Below the pieces are notes generated by a model. It ran no database searches. It was given only the letters and a program-made list of their open reading frames with translations, and was not told the origin of the DNA. DNA of 64,000 bases from Cardinalis cardinalis (lineage: Eukaryota > Chordata > Aves > Passeriformes > Cardinalidae): assembly GCA_014549065.1 (NCBI GenBank), contig JACDOX010000083.1:1739978-1803977 (forward strand), written 5' to 3'. Position 1 is the first letter of the stretch, and each line of letters starts with the position of its first letter. The translations under genes were made by a program, and so were the position numbers. Shown one piece after another: positions 1 through 14,340 of the stretch.

Positions 1-3000
1 TTGAGTTTCAGAGCTCTCTTTGGTCTTAGTTAAATTATATTTTATCAGTCAGAAAAAATAGTATTAAGCTATAACATAGTTCTGCTAAAACAGATTAGAA
101 TAAAGATTTAATATTCATTTCTCTGTGAAAAATCTGATACCCACCATGTAGTGCTGTAATAAAACAGAAACAAATGAGCCAACTCGAAGTTATGACTCTC
201 CATGGTTTTTAGGTCTCTCATACAGTTTTATAAAACATATATGAGAATTTCTGAATTGTTAAATTGTGTTGGGTTTTTTAAATGAATTTGTGCTCCAGCG
301 TATGTCTAAAACAAAATTCTGTTTGCAGTTCTGTGTGCATTGTAAAATACTAGTACTTCGCCATTAATTCCCTGTCTGCTGAGCAAAATTTAAAACCAAA
401 TAACTATTTTACTTAAGTAAATATATGCTAAGATAACAATGTGTTCTTTAATCAGGAAGTTGTTGATCTTGCAGGTTAAATATTCTGTCCAAAAGTGGGT
501 TTTTCTCTAGACATTACTTTGGGGTTTTTTTTTTGGTTGGTTGGTTTTTTTTGTAAATACTTATTTATGTGAACACTAGTAAAATCTTTGTGTACACAGG
601 CATATCTGAAACAAACTAAGTGTAGCTCCTAGTGTTCAGAGAAGGGTAAACAGGATGGCTTATGAGTAATAAATATACAGCTCATGTGATTAATAATGGC
701 AATGACTCGACTCTGGTTTCATGCATCAAACTGGAAGTGGATTGCCATCATCTTCTCCCATAAAATCATTATTTTTGTCTTCATGTAAGGCTATTGCAGG
801 TTTGGGGATTTTTCTGGGTTTTTTAAGCGATGGAATGTTCATCATTACCCTCTTACTAAATGTCTTTTCCTCTGAGACACAAAAAGCTGTCTAAAGAGAA
901 GGTTATTAAGGAATGACTACCAACTCTGATAATTTAAGTTTAGCATTTGGCATTCTTTGCCTTCCAACCCCATTATAAATGCTGGTAGTTTATTTTTACT
1001 TGTAAGTTAGCTTCACATCAGAACAAACATCCCTAAAATGCATTAGCCTTACAGCAAAGGAATGGAAACCTATGAAGCAGGAAGCCTGACAAAGTCTTCA
1101 GGGAAATCTTGAGTGCTTTTGAGAATGATTTATTTTCAAAGGGCTTAAGCAAAATCATCTCCAGAAAAGATACAAATGTTTCAGGCAATGTGCAGGGAAA
1201 AGACATTGTGGCTCCAGCATGGACTTTGCCTTCTACAAATTATTTCACTACAGCTGCAGAACCTTTGTATTTTTACAGGCAGTCATTCACAGAAGAGCAC
1301 AGGTTATCAAGGGTGTGACAGATTTACAAGCCGTTAGATAAAGCATTAGAAACTGTAAGTCAAGGCAGTCTGTGAATACATTAAGCTTCTGACTGGATGA
1401 AACAGGTATTATAGGTGTACCCACAGTATTTTTAGGTCAGAAATCTAAAAATTTCGGAGCAGTGGATTCTATTTCACAGACCAGAGGGAGCACCAGTAAA
1501 CATGGGTAGGGGTGATATTGCATCAGGGCTCCCAGACACAAGATTGTCTCAGCAGGGCAAATGTTCCCAGTGAAATAATAGGGGAAACTGATTCTTAATT
1601 AGGAGTGATACCTGAAGAAAACAATATCACATAGGTAAAGAGACAATGAGAAAAAGCGTATGTGTGGCTTGCAGTCAACATGTGAGCATGAATATTTCTG
1701 CTCTGTGAGTCAGTCTAAAAAGTAGGAATTTCTTTCCAGAGCTCTCAGATCTACTCTGCCTTTTTTTCTCTCTTTTATTTCTATTGAAAGAAGTAATTTT
1801 AGCCTAAAAACTATAGTAATTTTTACCATTCAATTTTTAATTCACAAGTAAAATCTGCAAGTTCTAGATGAGAGCATTTATGGATGGTTATGCAAATGAG
1901 TCCTTTTAATTTTTTCTAAAAGGGGAGTGGGAGCTTCATTGAGTTTCATTTTTGAGAGTGTTTTAGACATTTGAGAGGTAAAGTCCTATTCACTGTTGGT
2001 GATGGTTAGATACCTAAATTAAGGCCCTTTATGGCCTTTTTTATTGTTTTCTTCCATATAATTTCTAATAATCTTGAGATAAACATTTTAGTTCTTGATA
2101 GGCAAGTCCCTTTGTTCTTTTCTTCCTCTTTTCAGTAGCAGCTGTTTAGACAGTAACTTAACTTGCCCAGCTTCTTGTCAAATTCCTTGTGGCAACCCTG
2201 AGGTCATCTGGGTATTTCTTTGTCCTTGCAAATGAAGCAGAATATGTTCTCTGGACCAAATGCTGTTGCTACTACAGTAAAGCTTGTTGACAATACTGCC
2301 ATTTTTAAGTTTTGAAGAATGACATTAAAATTGAGCTTTAAAGAGGGCAAATTACTGAGCTCCTAATTTAGATTGTTATTACTCCCTAAAAGTAAAATTC
2401 GAAAACCATTAGCTGGGGAGAATAGGTAGCAGGTGATATAAAGCATAATGTAGGTCTATCCCTCTGAAAGCTCCTTAAGTTCTTCTGTTACCACTTTCCC
2501 TAATCAGATCTGTATATTTACTGCTACTTAAGAGTACAATGTGGAGTTTCTTGCTTGAAGAAAATTGTGAGGGATGACCTGAGACCAGTGTATCTGGTTC
2601 TGATCTATTGGCTCAAAAGCACTATGCAAAGATTTTGAAAGAGAAGTAAAAATTACTTGATAACTAGAAAGATTTTACCTTGAAATCTAGAGGAAGTGCA
2701 ATACAGTATCTTTAAACTGGACTTATCTGTTATAAGGAAAGGTGAAGGCATTCACAGATTATTTACAAATAGTCTTTTTTCCAACTCCTGTATAGAAATA
2801 CGTCTATGTATGGGTGTCTGTGCATGTGTATGTTTACAAACACAAGAAAATACATGTTTTCGTTCTATAAAATTGCAATTACCAGGTTAGGAAACTCAGG
2901 AGTTGGAAATTATTGAGATTCCTGAAAGTTACTTGATAATTTACTGTAAAAACCACAGTCTACATTTTTTAAAGTAGTTAACTAAAACAGTTGTAAGATA

Positions 3001-6000
3001 TTCCAGACAATTAACTCATTCAGCTCTACTGTTCATGATAGAATGAGGGCTGTATGGCCTGGATTCTTTTGAAGTACACATGGATGACAAATACCAGAAT
3101 GCTTCTCACTGTTGGTGGATGAATACAGAGTTCTGCAATATACACAGAGTTCTTTATCCTAGCATTCAGTCCTAGTATCTTCACTCTCAAATATTTGTAT
3201 TTAGATTAATTTGTAATAAAAAATAAACCGGGAAGTATTGACTTGCATATGCTTTTAGCATTGTGACCACAGTCCTTTAACAGCACCAATTAAGATAAAT
3301 GAAATTTCCCACTTAATTTTGAGGTAGCAACATTGATTTTTTTTCTGTAGATTTCTTTAAGTTTTGTTGATAGAAATTGGTGAACTCTCAATTGCTTTCT
3401 ACTCTTTGACCAAATTACTGTCTTAGGGTTTGGTTTTCTTGAAATGACCTTAAAAAAAAAAAAGAAGAGAAATAAAATTTAATGCTAATTGCAATGAGTG
3501 ATATGGCTGTGTTCATCCTTCAGTAGATCATGTGATAATGTACAATACAGTTTTAATAGGTAAATATCACCCTATAGTTTCCCTCATTAGACAAGCGTTA
3601 GAGCACACAGATTTCTTATGGTGTGTTGAAATAATATATAAATTTCAAGAATATAAATATTTGTCTCATAAAAGTTAGGGGGACTTGAAAATATTCTCTA
3701 TGGAGTTCACCAAGTTGAAAATACAGTATCTTCCAACCTGAGCAAAGGCTGGCAGAAATTTTAAGAACCCTTCAAGGTGTACAGTCAAATAAGTTTTACA
3801 GCCCTCTTTCTATTGAAATCTATTCTTTAGAAATGAAGGCTCTTCCAAAACAATTTTTTTCTGGAGAGTTTACAAACTTCATTTGTTTTTTTGCAAACAT
3901 GCCATACTTCTCTAAGAGTTAATAACTCAAAACTTTCAAATATTTAACCCATTACCATAGAGATACCTGATCATTTTCATTATGGAATGACAGGAATATT
4001 GTCTGTCATGATAGTTTTCACAATAACATAATAATTTTCACAAAAGTCATGAAATTAAACATTTTAAGATGCCTAGATCTTTATTTCATTAATAGCAAGA
4101 AATGTCTGAAAGTGAAACAGATATTTTCAGTGGTAAAAGTTTACTTTCTCTCATCTTCAAATAACGCAAAAGAAATTACCCAACAGTTTAAAGATTTTGC
4201 TCAAGAGAGCAGAAGGCTTTGTGGAGGAAAATGTCTGTTTCTTCTCCACAAGTTGTTACATGGATGTAAAACTGTGATTTTTTTTATTAATGCTGTTTTA
4301 ACTTAGAACTAGTGGAGTTGAATAGAAGTTCTGTTAGCAGAAGGACCACCCAGAGAAATCTCTCAAAATGTTGTGATTGCAAGTAATTAATGATGGTGAA
4401 GTTTCAGAAGACATGATAAAGGAAAAAAAAACCACAATTAATTCTCTAGATTTAATATATAGATGTTTTCATTTGATGCATATATTTAACTGTATAGATT
4501 TAATTGCAACCACTATAGATGAAGATATTCCTCTAAAGTATAAGTCCTAGTTTACAGTTACAATCCTTCCAAAAAAAATGGAGAGTTTAAAATATGTGTA
4601 AGATATGAATGTTATCATGCTATAGGGACGTAGTCACCCATTTCAAACATATTGGGACTATATGCTTTTTTCCTTTGTGGACAACTTCTTTACCTCTACT
4701 GTACTTCCTGGACCACAAACTGTGTCTTTAAAAGAAGAAGAAATGAAGAAAAAAAGACAGCATACTGCATATGCCAGCTAACTCTGTTTTTTTAAACACA
4801 TGATTATTTTATTGGGGTGTACATTAATTAATCCTGAAATAAGATCCTGTGTGACATTCAAAGTTGTGTTGAGTAGTGCAGACTTTAAATATTTTAGTTT
4901 TACAACTCTGTTATGCTGGCAGCAAACAATAGTATCTCAGTGAAGTCAGCATATGAACACTGCTTGTGATGACATCTGGAAGGCATGTTTTATCTATAAG
5001 CACAGTTGTAGACAAATGAAAGCAGACAGATGTAAGGCTGGTGTGGCATCTTCGCCTCAAGCATTCTCTGGCTGTACATTTTCCAGTGTGTCAAAAACAG
5101 GGAGCTTTTTTCTAGAATAAAAACATTCTGTCACATCTGTACACCAACTACTGTGCTGCCTTCTCTGAGCTCTGAGGTGTAAAATGGTAGATATTATTCA
5201 AAATTTAACACAAAGCCAAATTTCAAAATGCTGAGGACTACCTGGGTATTTGGAGTGTGAGTCACCAAGGGACAATAAAAAACACAAATTATGAGCTTAC
5301 ATTCCTAGTCTTTTCAATACTGCCTAGTAGGGAGATAGTTTTGGTGTTTATGGCAAGGATACGCAGATATTTCCAAAAGTGCCTTTCAGACTGGTATTTC
5401 ATTTAAGTAACAAATGCATTTGAGGGAGGCTGAGAAAAAAATTTGTCTGTGCTGCAAGGTCTATAAGTGCCTCATTCTTTGAAAAGTGTAGTCTGAATCT
5501 TAGCACAAGTCATATTTGTTGAGTGTAGTGACATTTTAACAGTCCTGATGTTCTGCTGTGTAGAATTAATTTTCTGAAGAGAAAAGTACTATGTGTTTGC
5601 AGAAGATAAGCAGGAAAAAAAGTATAGGCATTTTTGTGTGGGAGTTTTTATTTTTAATTTTTTTTTTAATGAGTTGCTTTCCCATACTTTTCACCAGGGA
5701 TCTGTGCTGATACAAGCAGTAAAATGCACTGCACCTGCTATGGTGCATGCAATTTAGTCGCAAGTCTCTGGAGGTTTGTGGATGAAATACTCCATCCAGT
5801 GTATGTGTCACCTAAGCTTTTTCTAATTACATTTAAGTGTATTTTTCAAGGAACTGGAAACTCTGGATAGAATCCAGCCTTTTCTAGAAAGGTCTCATTT
5901 ATTGTACTGTATTGTAAACTAAGCAAAAACAAAACAAGAACTAAAACAAAACCCCAAAACAAACAAACAAAAACAACAAAAAACACAACAAGAAAATTCT

Positions 6001-7600
6001 TACAAAGAAAGAAAGAAAATTGTGCATTGGTACATTTAAGTCACCAGTAGCAGAAACTGCAAAGTTATAACAGCAATCAGAAGAGAAGTCCAGAATCACT
6101 CACCAACACTTTTTACTTTCTTGATATCCTTTGCCTAAATAGAATCTGTCTGCTTTCCATTATAGCATATCTTTCTACTCTGTAAAAATCAGTAGCAAAA
6201 GGTGGTGAAGTGCACAAGTTTTTTAGTAATAGAGAATCATTACGCTATTAACCTGGGAAATACAGTTGTCCATTTCCTGTTTGTCCCCACCGCAGTACCA
6301 TCAATCTATTCAGAGTGCTTTGTATTCAGAGCCCAAGGGCCCCTGATAAGTGCCTTTGTGTACATAAAATGGCACTTTTTTGTTTTACATGCTGTTAGCA
6401 TAGGGCAAAGGAAGTGAGTGTGTAATCGCATATGTACAGCAAATAGCCATTTGTACCTGCAAGGAGCAAATGGGCCCACTCAGATGGATTGGTTGGCCTT
6501 TAATAGCACTTGAGTGAGCTGATAGGCAGACATAGATGTACCTGTTACACCAGAGACCTGAGGCCCTTGTACCTTTGCATGACTTTTCACTTAAAAACTA
6601 CTGTTTGTGGTTCAGTGGCTCCATCACTCTATTTGTGCTCCTTTGCTTGTAAGACCATGGACTGCTCCTGAGAGTCCTGGTTTCTAAAATTTTAATGCTG
6701 TAATGCTGACCCCTTGGAATAATTCCTATATTGGAAAGCACATTAGCCTTAACTTGAGGGATGTTTTTTAACAGCCAGCAGTAAATATTTTACTTTGTTC
6801 TTCTCAGCATGTTTTTGTATAGGTTTTTGGGGTTTTTTTCACATCCAAACTGTAACAGAAGTAGCAAATCCTATAGTCTGACCACAGACCATCATTTCAC
6901 AGCCACTAAAAATTCGTGTCTCATCACCTAGCTGATTGAGCAGAGCAGTGATGATATAGAGACTGCAAAAGATGTAGGTACTCTGTACACTGACACATCA
7001 TCAATCACCTACACAAAAATAAGAAATTAAATCCAATATTCTGTGATTTGTTGGTTGTGTTGTTACTACAATAATTTTATTGCATTATGGTAGCAAACAT
7101 TTTCACTCTTTCAGCTTAGTACTTCTGGTCTTTTAAGTATATCTAGGGTAAGAATAGCCTTGACCTGTGTACAGTACGTTGCAAACTAACTGAAAACCCA
7201 TCTGAGACCAGAACTACTGTAATTTCCTTACAATTGAGTGATCATTTACTTCCAATACAACAAATCCACGTTTTCCTGCCTGCTACATTAACTGGTTTTT
7301 GTGGTTTAGAAAACATTTTGAAAGTCTCTTTTCTGTAGCTCCTTTTTTTTCTTTTAGTGTTCCACACAACTAACTGGCAACAGATTTTAATTGCAAAACT
7401 TGCTGGGGATTTTTTTCATAGCTGTATGTAAATTTATAGTTTAAATTATGGTAAAATTCAGAGGTCCAAGCTCGGAATTTGTGCATGCCTATGCTAAAAG
7501 CAATGCAGATATAGAGTCAGTACAGGTCTACCTACATGTGTCAAAGTAAGTACCTTGATAAGTTTATTTACATATATGTTAATATGTATAAGTGCAAGAA
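1..7600 (+). other. BNC2 intronic sequence, no gene seen
   Basis: AT-rich single-copy-looking DNA. It includes a T/G-rich patch (519-555) and an A/C-rich simple stretch (5925-5995). The longest open frames here are 85 codons or fewer, are unrelated to basonuclin, and look like chance. I read the interval as part of the intron before the exon at 35836, because no basonuclin-like exon appears before that point. Confidence 0.6.
5925..5995. repeat. A-rich (CAAA)-like simple repeat
   Basis: An irregular run of AAAC/AAACA units on the + strand, with cccc interruptions. It could be a degraded poly(A)-derived tract, but no retrotransposed sequence is recognisable upstream of it. Confidence 0.8.
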
Positions 7601-7609
7601 ATTCTACTC

Positions 7610-8590
7610 CAGTACAATCCAAATGGTGGCCTGCAGTCAGTGGTGTTCCCCAAGGGGTCTATACTGTGTCCAATCTCATTGAATTTGTTTATCAGTGACC
7701 TGGAGGAAGGGATCAAATGCACCCTCAGCAGGTTTGCTGGTGACTCCAAACTGGGGGCAGTGGCTGATCCAGCTGAAAGCTCTGCTGCCATTCAATGGGA
7801 CCTTGATCAGCTGGAGGGTTGGGCAGAGAGAAACCTGCTGAGGCTCAACAAGGGCAAGTGCCAGGTCCTGCACCTGGGGAGGAGCAGCCCCAAGTGCCAG
7901 CACAGGCTGGGGCTGACCTCCTACAGAGCAGCTCTGTGGAAAAGGACCTGGGACTCCTGGTGCATCACAAGCTGTCCAGGAGCCATCAGTGCCCCTGTGA
8001 CCAGCAGGGCCAATGTCATCCTGGGGTGCATTGGCAAGAGTGTGGCCAGCAGGTCAGGGAGGTGATCCTCCCCCTCTACTCAGCCCTGGTGAGGCCACTC
8101 CTGGAGTGCTGTGTCCACTTCTGGGCTCCTCAGCACAAGGGGGACAAGGAGCTACTGGAGAGGGTCCAGTGGAGGGCCACAAGGATGATCAGGGGTCTGG
8201 AGCTTCTCTCTCATGAGGAGAGACTCTGGGAACTGGGAAGGTTTGGTCTGGAGAAGAGAAGACTGAGAGGGGATCTCACCAATACACAGAAATATCTCAA
8301 AGGTGGGTATCAGGAGGATGGTGCCAGACTCTTTTCAGTGGTACCCAAAGCCAGAATTTGGAATAATAGCCCTAAGCTAAAACGCAAGACTTTTCACCTC
8401 AACATGAGGAAGAATTTCTGTACACTAAAGGTAGCAGAGCACTGGAACAGGCTGCCGAGGGAGCTCATGGAATCTTCCTCTCTGGAGACATTCAAAACCT
8501 ACTTGGACAGTTTCCTGTGGCAGCAGATTGGACTAGATGATCTCCAAAAGTTCCTTCCAACCCTAACAATTCTGTGTTTCTGTGAAATTA
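7610..8590 (+). mobile_element. CR1-type LINE fragment, 5'-truncated and degraded
   Basis: The translation across 7622-8540 gives the C-terminal part of a CR1 reverse transcriptase in two frames. It runs through FPKGSILCPISLNLFISD, SRFAGDSKLG, NKGKCQVLHLGR, EKDLGLLV, REVILPLYSALVRPLLE and HWNRLPRELM. Frame changes near 7920, 7995 and 8055 show several indels. The catalytic FADD motif reads FAGD here, so the enzyme would be inactive even without the frameshifts. The 3' end has attctgtgtttctgtg (8569-8584), a form of the ATTCTATG-like repeat that ends CR1 elements. The element is more GC-rich than its flanks. It sits sense to BNC2 inside the intron and is a retrotransposon relic, not a host gene. 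Confidence 0.93.
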
Positions 8591-11079
8591 ATATCATAAG
8601 TAAACAGATATTGCAGTCTTTATTGACTATTTTGGAGATGTGAGTTTTACCCTTTTTTTCTCATTTTATAATGACAGTTAATTTTTAATTCATGTCTATT
8701 TTTGTTGGTCTTATCGGAGATTATCTAAAATGCACAGTTTTCTACAAAAGCAGAATACAGACTTGCTGTTTTGTGTAGTAGCTAGTATTCAAGCTAGCAT
8801 ACTAGCATAAACTAACATTAACAAAATATACGTTGATAAAAGCTTAGTGCTGAACTGACTTTTCTTTGCATGTTGACTGTGATTTTTTACTGTCTTATTA
8901 TAAAGTTGTGGGGATTTTATTTCTTCTCAATAGAAGAACCAGTGTACCAGTGGTACACCTACCAAGATGATCCTTAAAGCTACGGGTGTTTTTTTGTGTT
9001 TATCAGCATGATCCAGTGGCCCGGCATAATTGATTCTAACTGGAAACATATTTTGACAGTAGAACCTCAGAGCTGAGACATAGCAGTGGATACTACTGGT
9101 CATCCCAGGCAAATTTTCATTACAGCTGACAGTGCTACAGTTGGTACCCACCCATGCTTTGGGTCTCATTCTTGCCTGACAGGTTGCTGCTTCTTGTATT
9201 GCCATGGCATTGAGCACAGCACAGATGATACAGGCCCTGAGACTCTAATTCCAATCAGTTTGCCTCTAGTTAGTTTGAGCTTTCCCTTTCTGCTAACTTG
9301 GACACCAAGCATCCACACACACATTGTGACTTGGATTCTGGGAACTTGCAATGGAAAAATGGTCTTAGACCATGTGAGAAAAGTGTTGGATTTTTTTTAA
9401 ATTCCCTTTTGTCATCACCCAACACCATGACTAATTTCCCCTTTTTTTTTTTTCTTTTTCTAAACAAAAAACCAATTCAGTATATGGCTTTAACTCTTTA
9501 ACTTTAGAGATGGACTGTCAGGAGAGTTGAAAATCTGCTGCACCCTCATGCATTATACTAAGTTGTTCTTCTAGTATATAAAGATGTATAAACTTACACA
9601 CACACATGACTAATAGTAGAGTGTTATGCTTTTATGTTCCCTGTAGTGGAATGAAACTAACCTGTGTCTTCATCTATGCGCTCAGCTCATTTTGCTTAGC
9701 TCAGCTGATAGCTGTCAATAGTCCAGAAATTATATTTCTTCTCCCTTACACTAAGTGACAAGCTCTCCTTTCTTAATGCAAAAGCAGATTTATTTTAATA
9801 CATAATGTTATCATCTTGGTGGTACGAAACCATGCTTGCATGCTTAAAATGTGCTCTTGTGCAGTACACCAGCATCCATGTGGCTAATTTAGGTCTTGTG
9901 CTTCCTCAGCTAAAAATCACCTGTACAGGAGATGATCTGCGCTTATTATATCTAACAGTTCTTTCATCTTATAATTTGCATTAAAGGATGTTTTTAGGCA
10001 GAAAATTCTGTGTTCACTGAACGATAAAAACAGAGATTAAGTAATAGACAATCCAGGAAAAAGGTCACAGTTTAAACTCTTTCTGCCTGAGTGTTCTAAG
10101 TTTGGGTATTTTTTTCCTTTTTGTCTTCCACTGTTTCCATTCTTATTCATTTCTCCTTTGTGCTGCTATGAAACAGTAACAACTCATATGTCTTCAAGTG
10201 AGATGCACCTCAGCCTCAGTAGTTCCCATGGCTTGCAGAGTTTTATTTTTTAAAACAAAATGCAAGCAATCTCTTTAAGAAAATCAATGTTGGCTGGAAG
10301 CAACCCATAATGTAGTCTGGTAATCACTCTGGTGACCCTCCATTTTATGAATGAGTGCACAATTTTTATTGGTTTTGGCACATCTCTGTGGCTATCCTGG
10401 CAACTTTGGGAAGAGCATCTCTCACATCAAGATACATTTTGTGTAGAAAGGTGTGGCCAGTTATTCTACTAGAAGTGAATAGGTGGCCAGAACATAGTGA
10501 AGAAGTGTGATGTAAGGAAAGTACAGCAGCAGGATCAAAAATAAGGAATGAAGAATAAAAAGTTTATACATAACAGTATTGCTATTACATTTATACTTTA
10601 TCTAATGAGACACTTCTAGGATTCAATTAGTCCACTGCGGTTCAGAGATAACTGGGGATGCAGCTTAGGAAGAGTATTACACTATTGAATTGTACTTATC
10701 TCCTGTTAATTAATCTATTATTTATCTGCATTGCCATTCACTTTGCCAGTGTGAGAGGGGTTTTTTTTGCCTGTAGGAAATCTCAAGATATTTAGACATT
10801 ATTTTTGTCAGGGAGGAGCTGGATGACTTTTTCTTTGCCTTTCCTATAGCAGTAGGTATGGATGTGCCCATAGCTCAGGTACAGCAGCTCACTCCACACA
10901 GAGCTGCCTCTACTTCAGACACAAGGCATGGTCTAGACTGGACCTGATTAATGTAGTCTGATTCACTGAGAGGGGATAAGAGAAAAGATTAGGTGAGTCA
11001 GATGAAACATGATTTTGAAATAAATCTCTCTTGTTTGCCGTATTGATGAGGGTATTTCATGCCAGATATCACACTCATT

Positions 11080-11117
11080 TTTCCTTCATTGCTTTCCTTT
11101 TCATTGCTTTCCTTTTA
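11080..11117. repeat. Short tandem duplication
   Basis: The unit cattgctttccttttc is present twice in direct succession, the second copy ending in ttttaaaatg. This is probably replication slippage in a pyrimidine-rich stretch. Confidence 0.8.
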
Positions 11118-14079
11118 AAATGTTTACTAGCCATATTGCCAGCCAGTGGGTACAGACTCACTGGGACCAGAGGATGCTTTTGATACTTTAAGAATTCCTA
11201 ATTGGTTTTGTATGATACATTTGGCAGAAGATTTATCCAAACCCATTAATTCAATACTGGTAAGGAAATGGACTGTAATGATGGTAAAGATTGTTATCAG
11301 AGAAAGGGTAAATACACTTGGCATACATCCTTGTACTCATTATTTGCACACAAATATCAGTAGGACTTGGACAAGGAGCATAGGAGAACTTGTCATCATG
11401 TGTCCTTGTAGGCGAAATGACATTCTTTTGAGTCTTCAATAAGGACTTCAAACATCAGAAGATTTTTATACTTACAAAGCCCAGCAGTCTCTACATAGGG
11501 GATAATGCAATCAAAATATGCAGTATGAATCCTATGCCAATCCCTTACAATTATGAAAAAAAAGTAAAAATTTGAAAATAGAATTTTTTTTTTCCCAGAA
11601 TGCATGAGCTGAAAAATTTCTGAATTTTGAGTGTTTTTGAATAAGAGATCTGAACCTAATCAGATTACACTTTTTTATGATTAGGACACAGAAAATTCTA
11701 GTTTTAAATTAAGTGAAAATAAAGTAATATGTGGAGACCTTTTACCTGGAGATATTTAAATAAAATGTGAGTTAGTACAGAAAGTCTTCCAGCCCTTGTG
11801 CACAGCACAAGAAAACTAAAACTTTGAAGCTCTGTGTTTGGTGACACAACAGCAGGTGAAAACACAATGATCTCTATTAGACTTGAGTGCACTTGACGTT
11901 GAACCCTTCTTGGAAGGGGCCCAGAAGGACTAATTCTACCTACTTTGGCCCATGCAAAATTACCACGTGTGCTCTCTAGTTGTTTACTCAGAATGGCACT
12001 TAGGCAGAAGAGAAGTGCTTATGTTTATGTAGAAAAGCGTGCATTTGGGCCTGGACTCAGGAAGTGCACAGGTTCAGGTTTGCTCTTCTGTGTTAATCCA
12101 AGGTAAGTCTGAGGGTATTAAATTGTCTCCACTGGCTTCATTAATATCACATTTCACTCCTAATATTTTTTCATGTCATTACTAAGTAAAATCTTCAGCA
12201 AAGCATATAGCCATAGCTCAAGAACTCTTCCTAGAAATCTCAGTGCTAACTCTATGTGAATAGTGATAAACTGTATCTTCAATGTTTCGCTTACCTTCCT
12301 AATACAAGCTTGAATTAAATATACATGTCTTGTTAGATATTTTTACAAGAAAATTTTCTCATTTATATTAAATTTACCTATGACTTGCCAGTGTTTTCAG
12401 TAGTATTTACACACAAAAACCCCATCTAGAAATCAACTCCAAATTACTTGGATTCTATCAGGCTTGATTGGTAGTAGTGAGTATATTTACATGCTAGATA
12501 GTAGTATTTCAGTTAAGAAATTTTCAGTTCAACTGCAGCAGAAAAAAATCCTAAGAATACAGGACTCTACAGCTCTGATGCTTATGAGGGTGAGGTGAAA
12601 TGATCTTTATTTCTGATATATAAGATAGCAAGATTTTTTGAGATGATTTATAGTTTTAGTCAGCATTTTGTCAGTCTACCCAGACTTCCATTGCCAGAAA
12701 ATGACAGATGAGCTGCAGCAAAACATCCAATTATTTAAGAGATCTCAAATTTTAAAAGATTAATTNTTCAGATTTTGCTTAGTTACAAAACAGTCCAGTT
12801 ATCTAATATCCAGGTTTTAAGATGTCTTTAAAATTATGGTTGTACCATATGCAGTTGGCTTGCTTAAAGGACTGAGTAGTGATAAGCATTAAAACAATTA
12901 TTAACACTGAAGAGTAGTTAAAATATATTGTTTTAGCTTTGACTTTGAGTTCATAATCAGTTGCTATTAACATATATATTCTACTGCTCATATAAAATCC
13001 AGGTGCCAGTATATGTTTGTACTCTTGATAATTGTCTCTATAGATCTGTACATTTGCATCTGTAATTTGAAACCAAAGCTTTAGGATTCAACTTTTTTTA
13101 CTTTTTTGTATCATGTAAGTAAAGATTTGAGCCAATGGTGAAACTTATTATCAGGAAATTTTAAGTGTGCCTGAACTGTCATTTTTTCTGAGTCCTTTTT
13201 ACACCACTCATTGATTTTTTTTTAAAAATGAAATGCAGTTAGCATTTTCTGGGCTTGATATTTTTTTCCACAAGCAGAATGAAATTTTTAAACCTTTTCA
13301 GCTGCCACCTGCACTATCAACATTTGACTTTTTGGTAAAAAAGCTGCACCCATGTCTACTGTTCCTGGAAAGATCTGGGGAAAAAATAAGAGCTAAAAAA
13401 TGTGAGTGCAATTTCCCTTGGCATACATTGCTGCTAAACTGGGATGAAAACTTCTAGCTTCCTATCCAGTAAGTTGTCCTGCATTATTTATAATGTCACA
13501 GTTTGACACTGAAATTGTGAACACAGGCAGACAGTAGAGTATGGATGCAGTATGCCTTAAGTCTTGTTAGAAGACCTATCTGTGTATTTAGGAGAAATTG
13601 TGCACTATGATGATTGGGCTGATCCGCAACATGGACTAATTAGTGAATTTGCCTAGGAGGAGCACTACTCTCAATTTAGTTTGCAAGCTCTACATTCAAA
13701 AGTTGTGTAATTATTCAAAATCAAAACCACCCATAACTTTACTCTTCTTAAGTGACCNCAGAAAGCTAACAATGAGAAATTGTAAGAACTTACAGGAATA
13801 TGACATTGAGAAACATCTCCTAGTATAACTCCAGGAATTGTGAAGCTGTCAGTATCATGCCATCCTTTAAGTTCTCACAGCAGTACATTACAGGCTTTAG
13901 ACACTGTTCTTTCCTTTTGAGCAGTGACTCTCAGTGTAGTTTTCTGTTGCACTGTAAAATATTCCCAACATGAATCCTGAGTTGCACTGAGGAATGAGGA
14001 TAAAAGACAATGTTTGGTTTATTAATTTTTAGTGGATTAGAACTACAAATGTTTGCTATGTTTTTAATTTGAGAAGTAG

Positions 14080-14340
14080 AGAGAATCACATCAGCTTTTA
14101 ATTATGCATTTTGTGTAATGCAGCCCTGAATAGAGCAGAGCAAAATTAAAATTGTGGATCAAATGCTAAATCTGAGTAGTGACTGAAGTGAGCTGTAGTG
14201 TAATGCTAATGGTTTTGCGTCTTCTGGCATTATGTCAATAATAGCTCTAATCACATTAAAGAGAGAGCCCATTAGCTTATTCTCTTCGGCAGCATGCACC
14301 ATAGCAACATATTGTGAGCCTTGAAATAACTGGAAATTTC
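14080..14340. promoter_or_regulatory. Candidate conserved non-coding element with an RFX-like site
   Basis: A non-repetitive block. Its reverse strand contains gttgctatggtgc (14296-14308), close to the RFX X-box consensus, and its forward strand carries octamer-like attatgcat (14101-14109). Conservation has not been tested. Confidence 0.28.

Noticed and set aside
7592..8643. Two overlapping long + strand frames (157 and 274 codons) as host genes
   Set aside because: Both are pieces of one frameshifted CR1 reverse transcriptase with a CR1 3' end, so they are not host coding genes.
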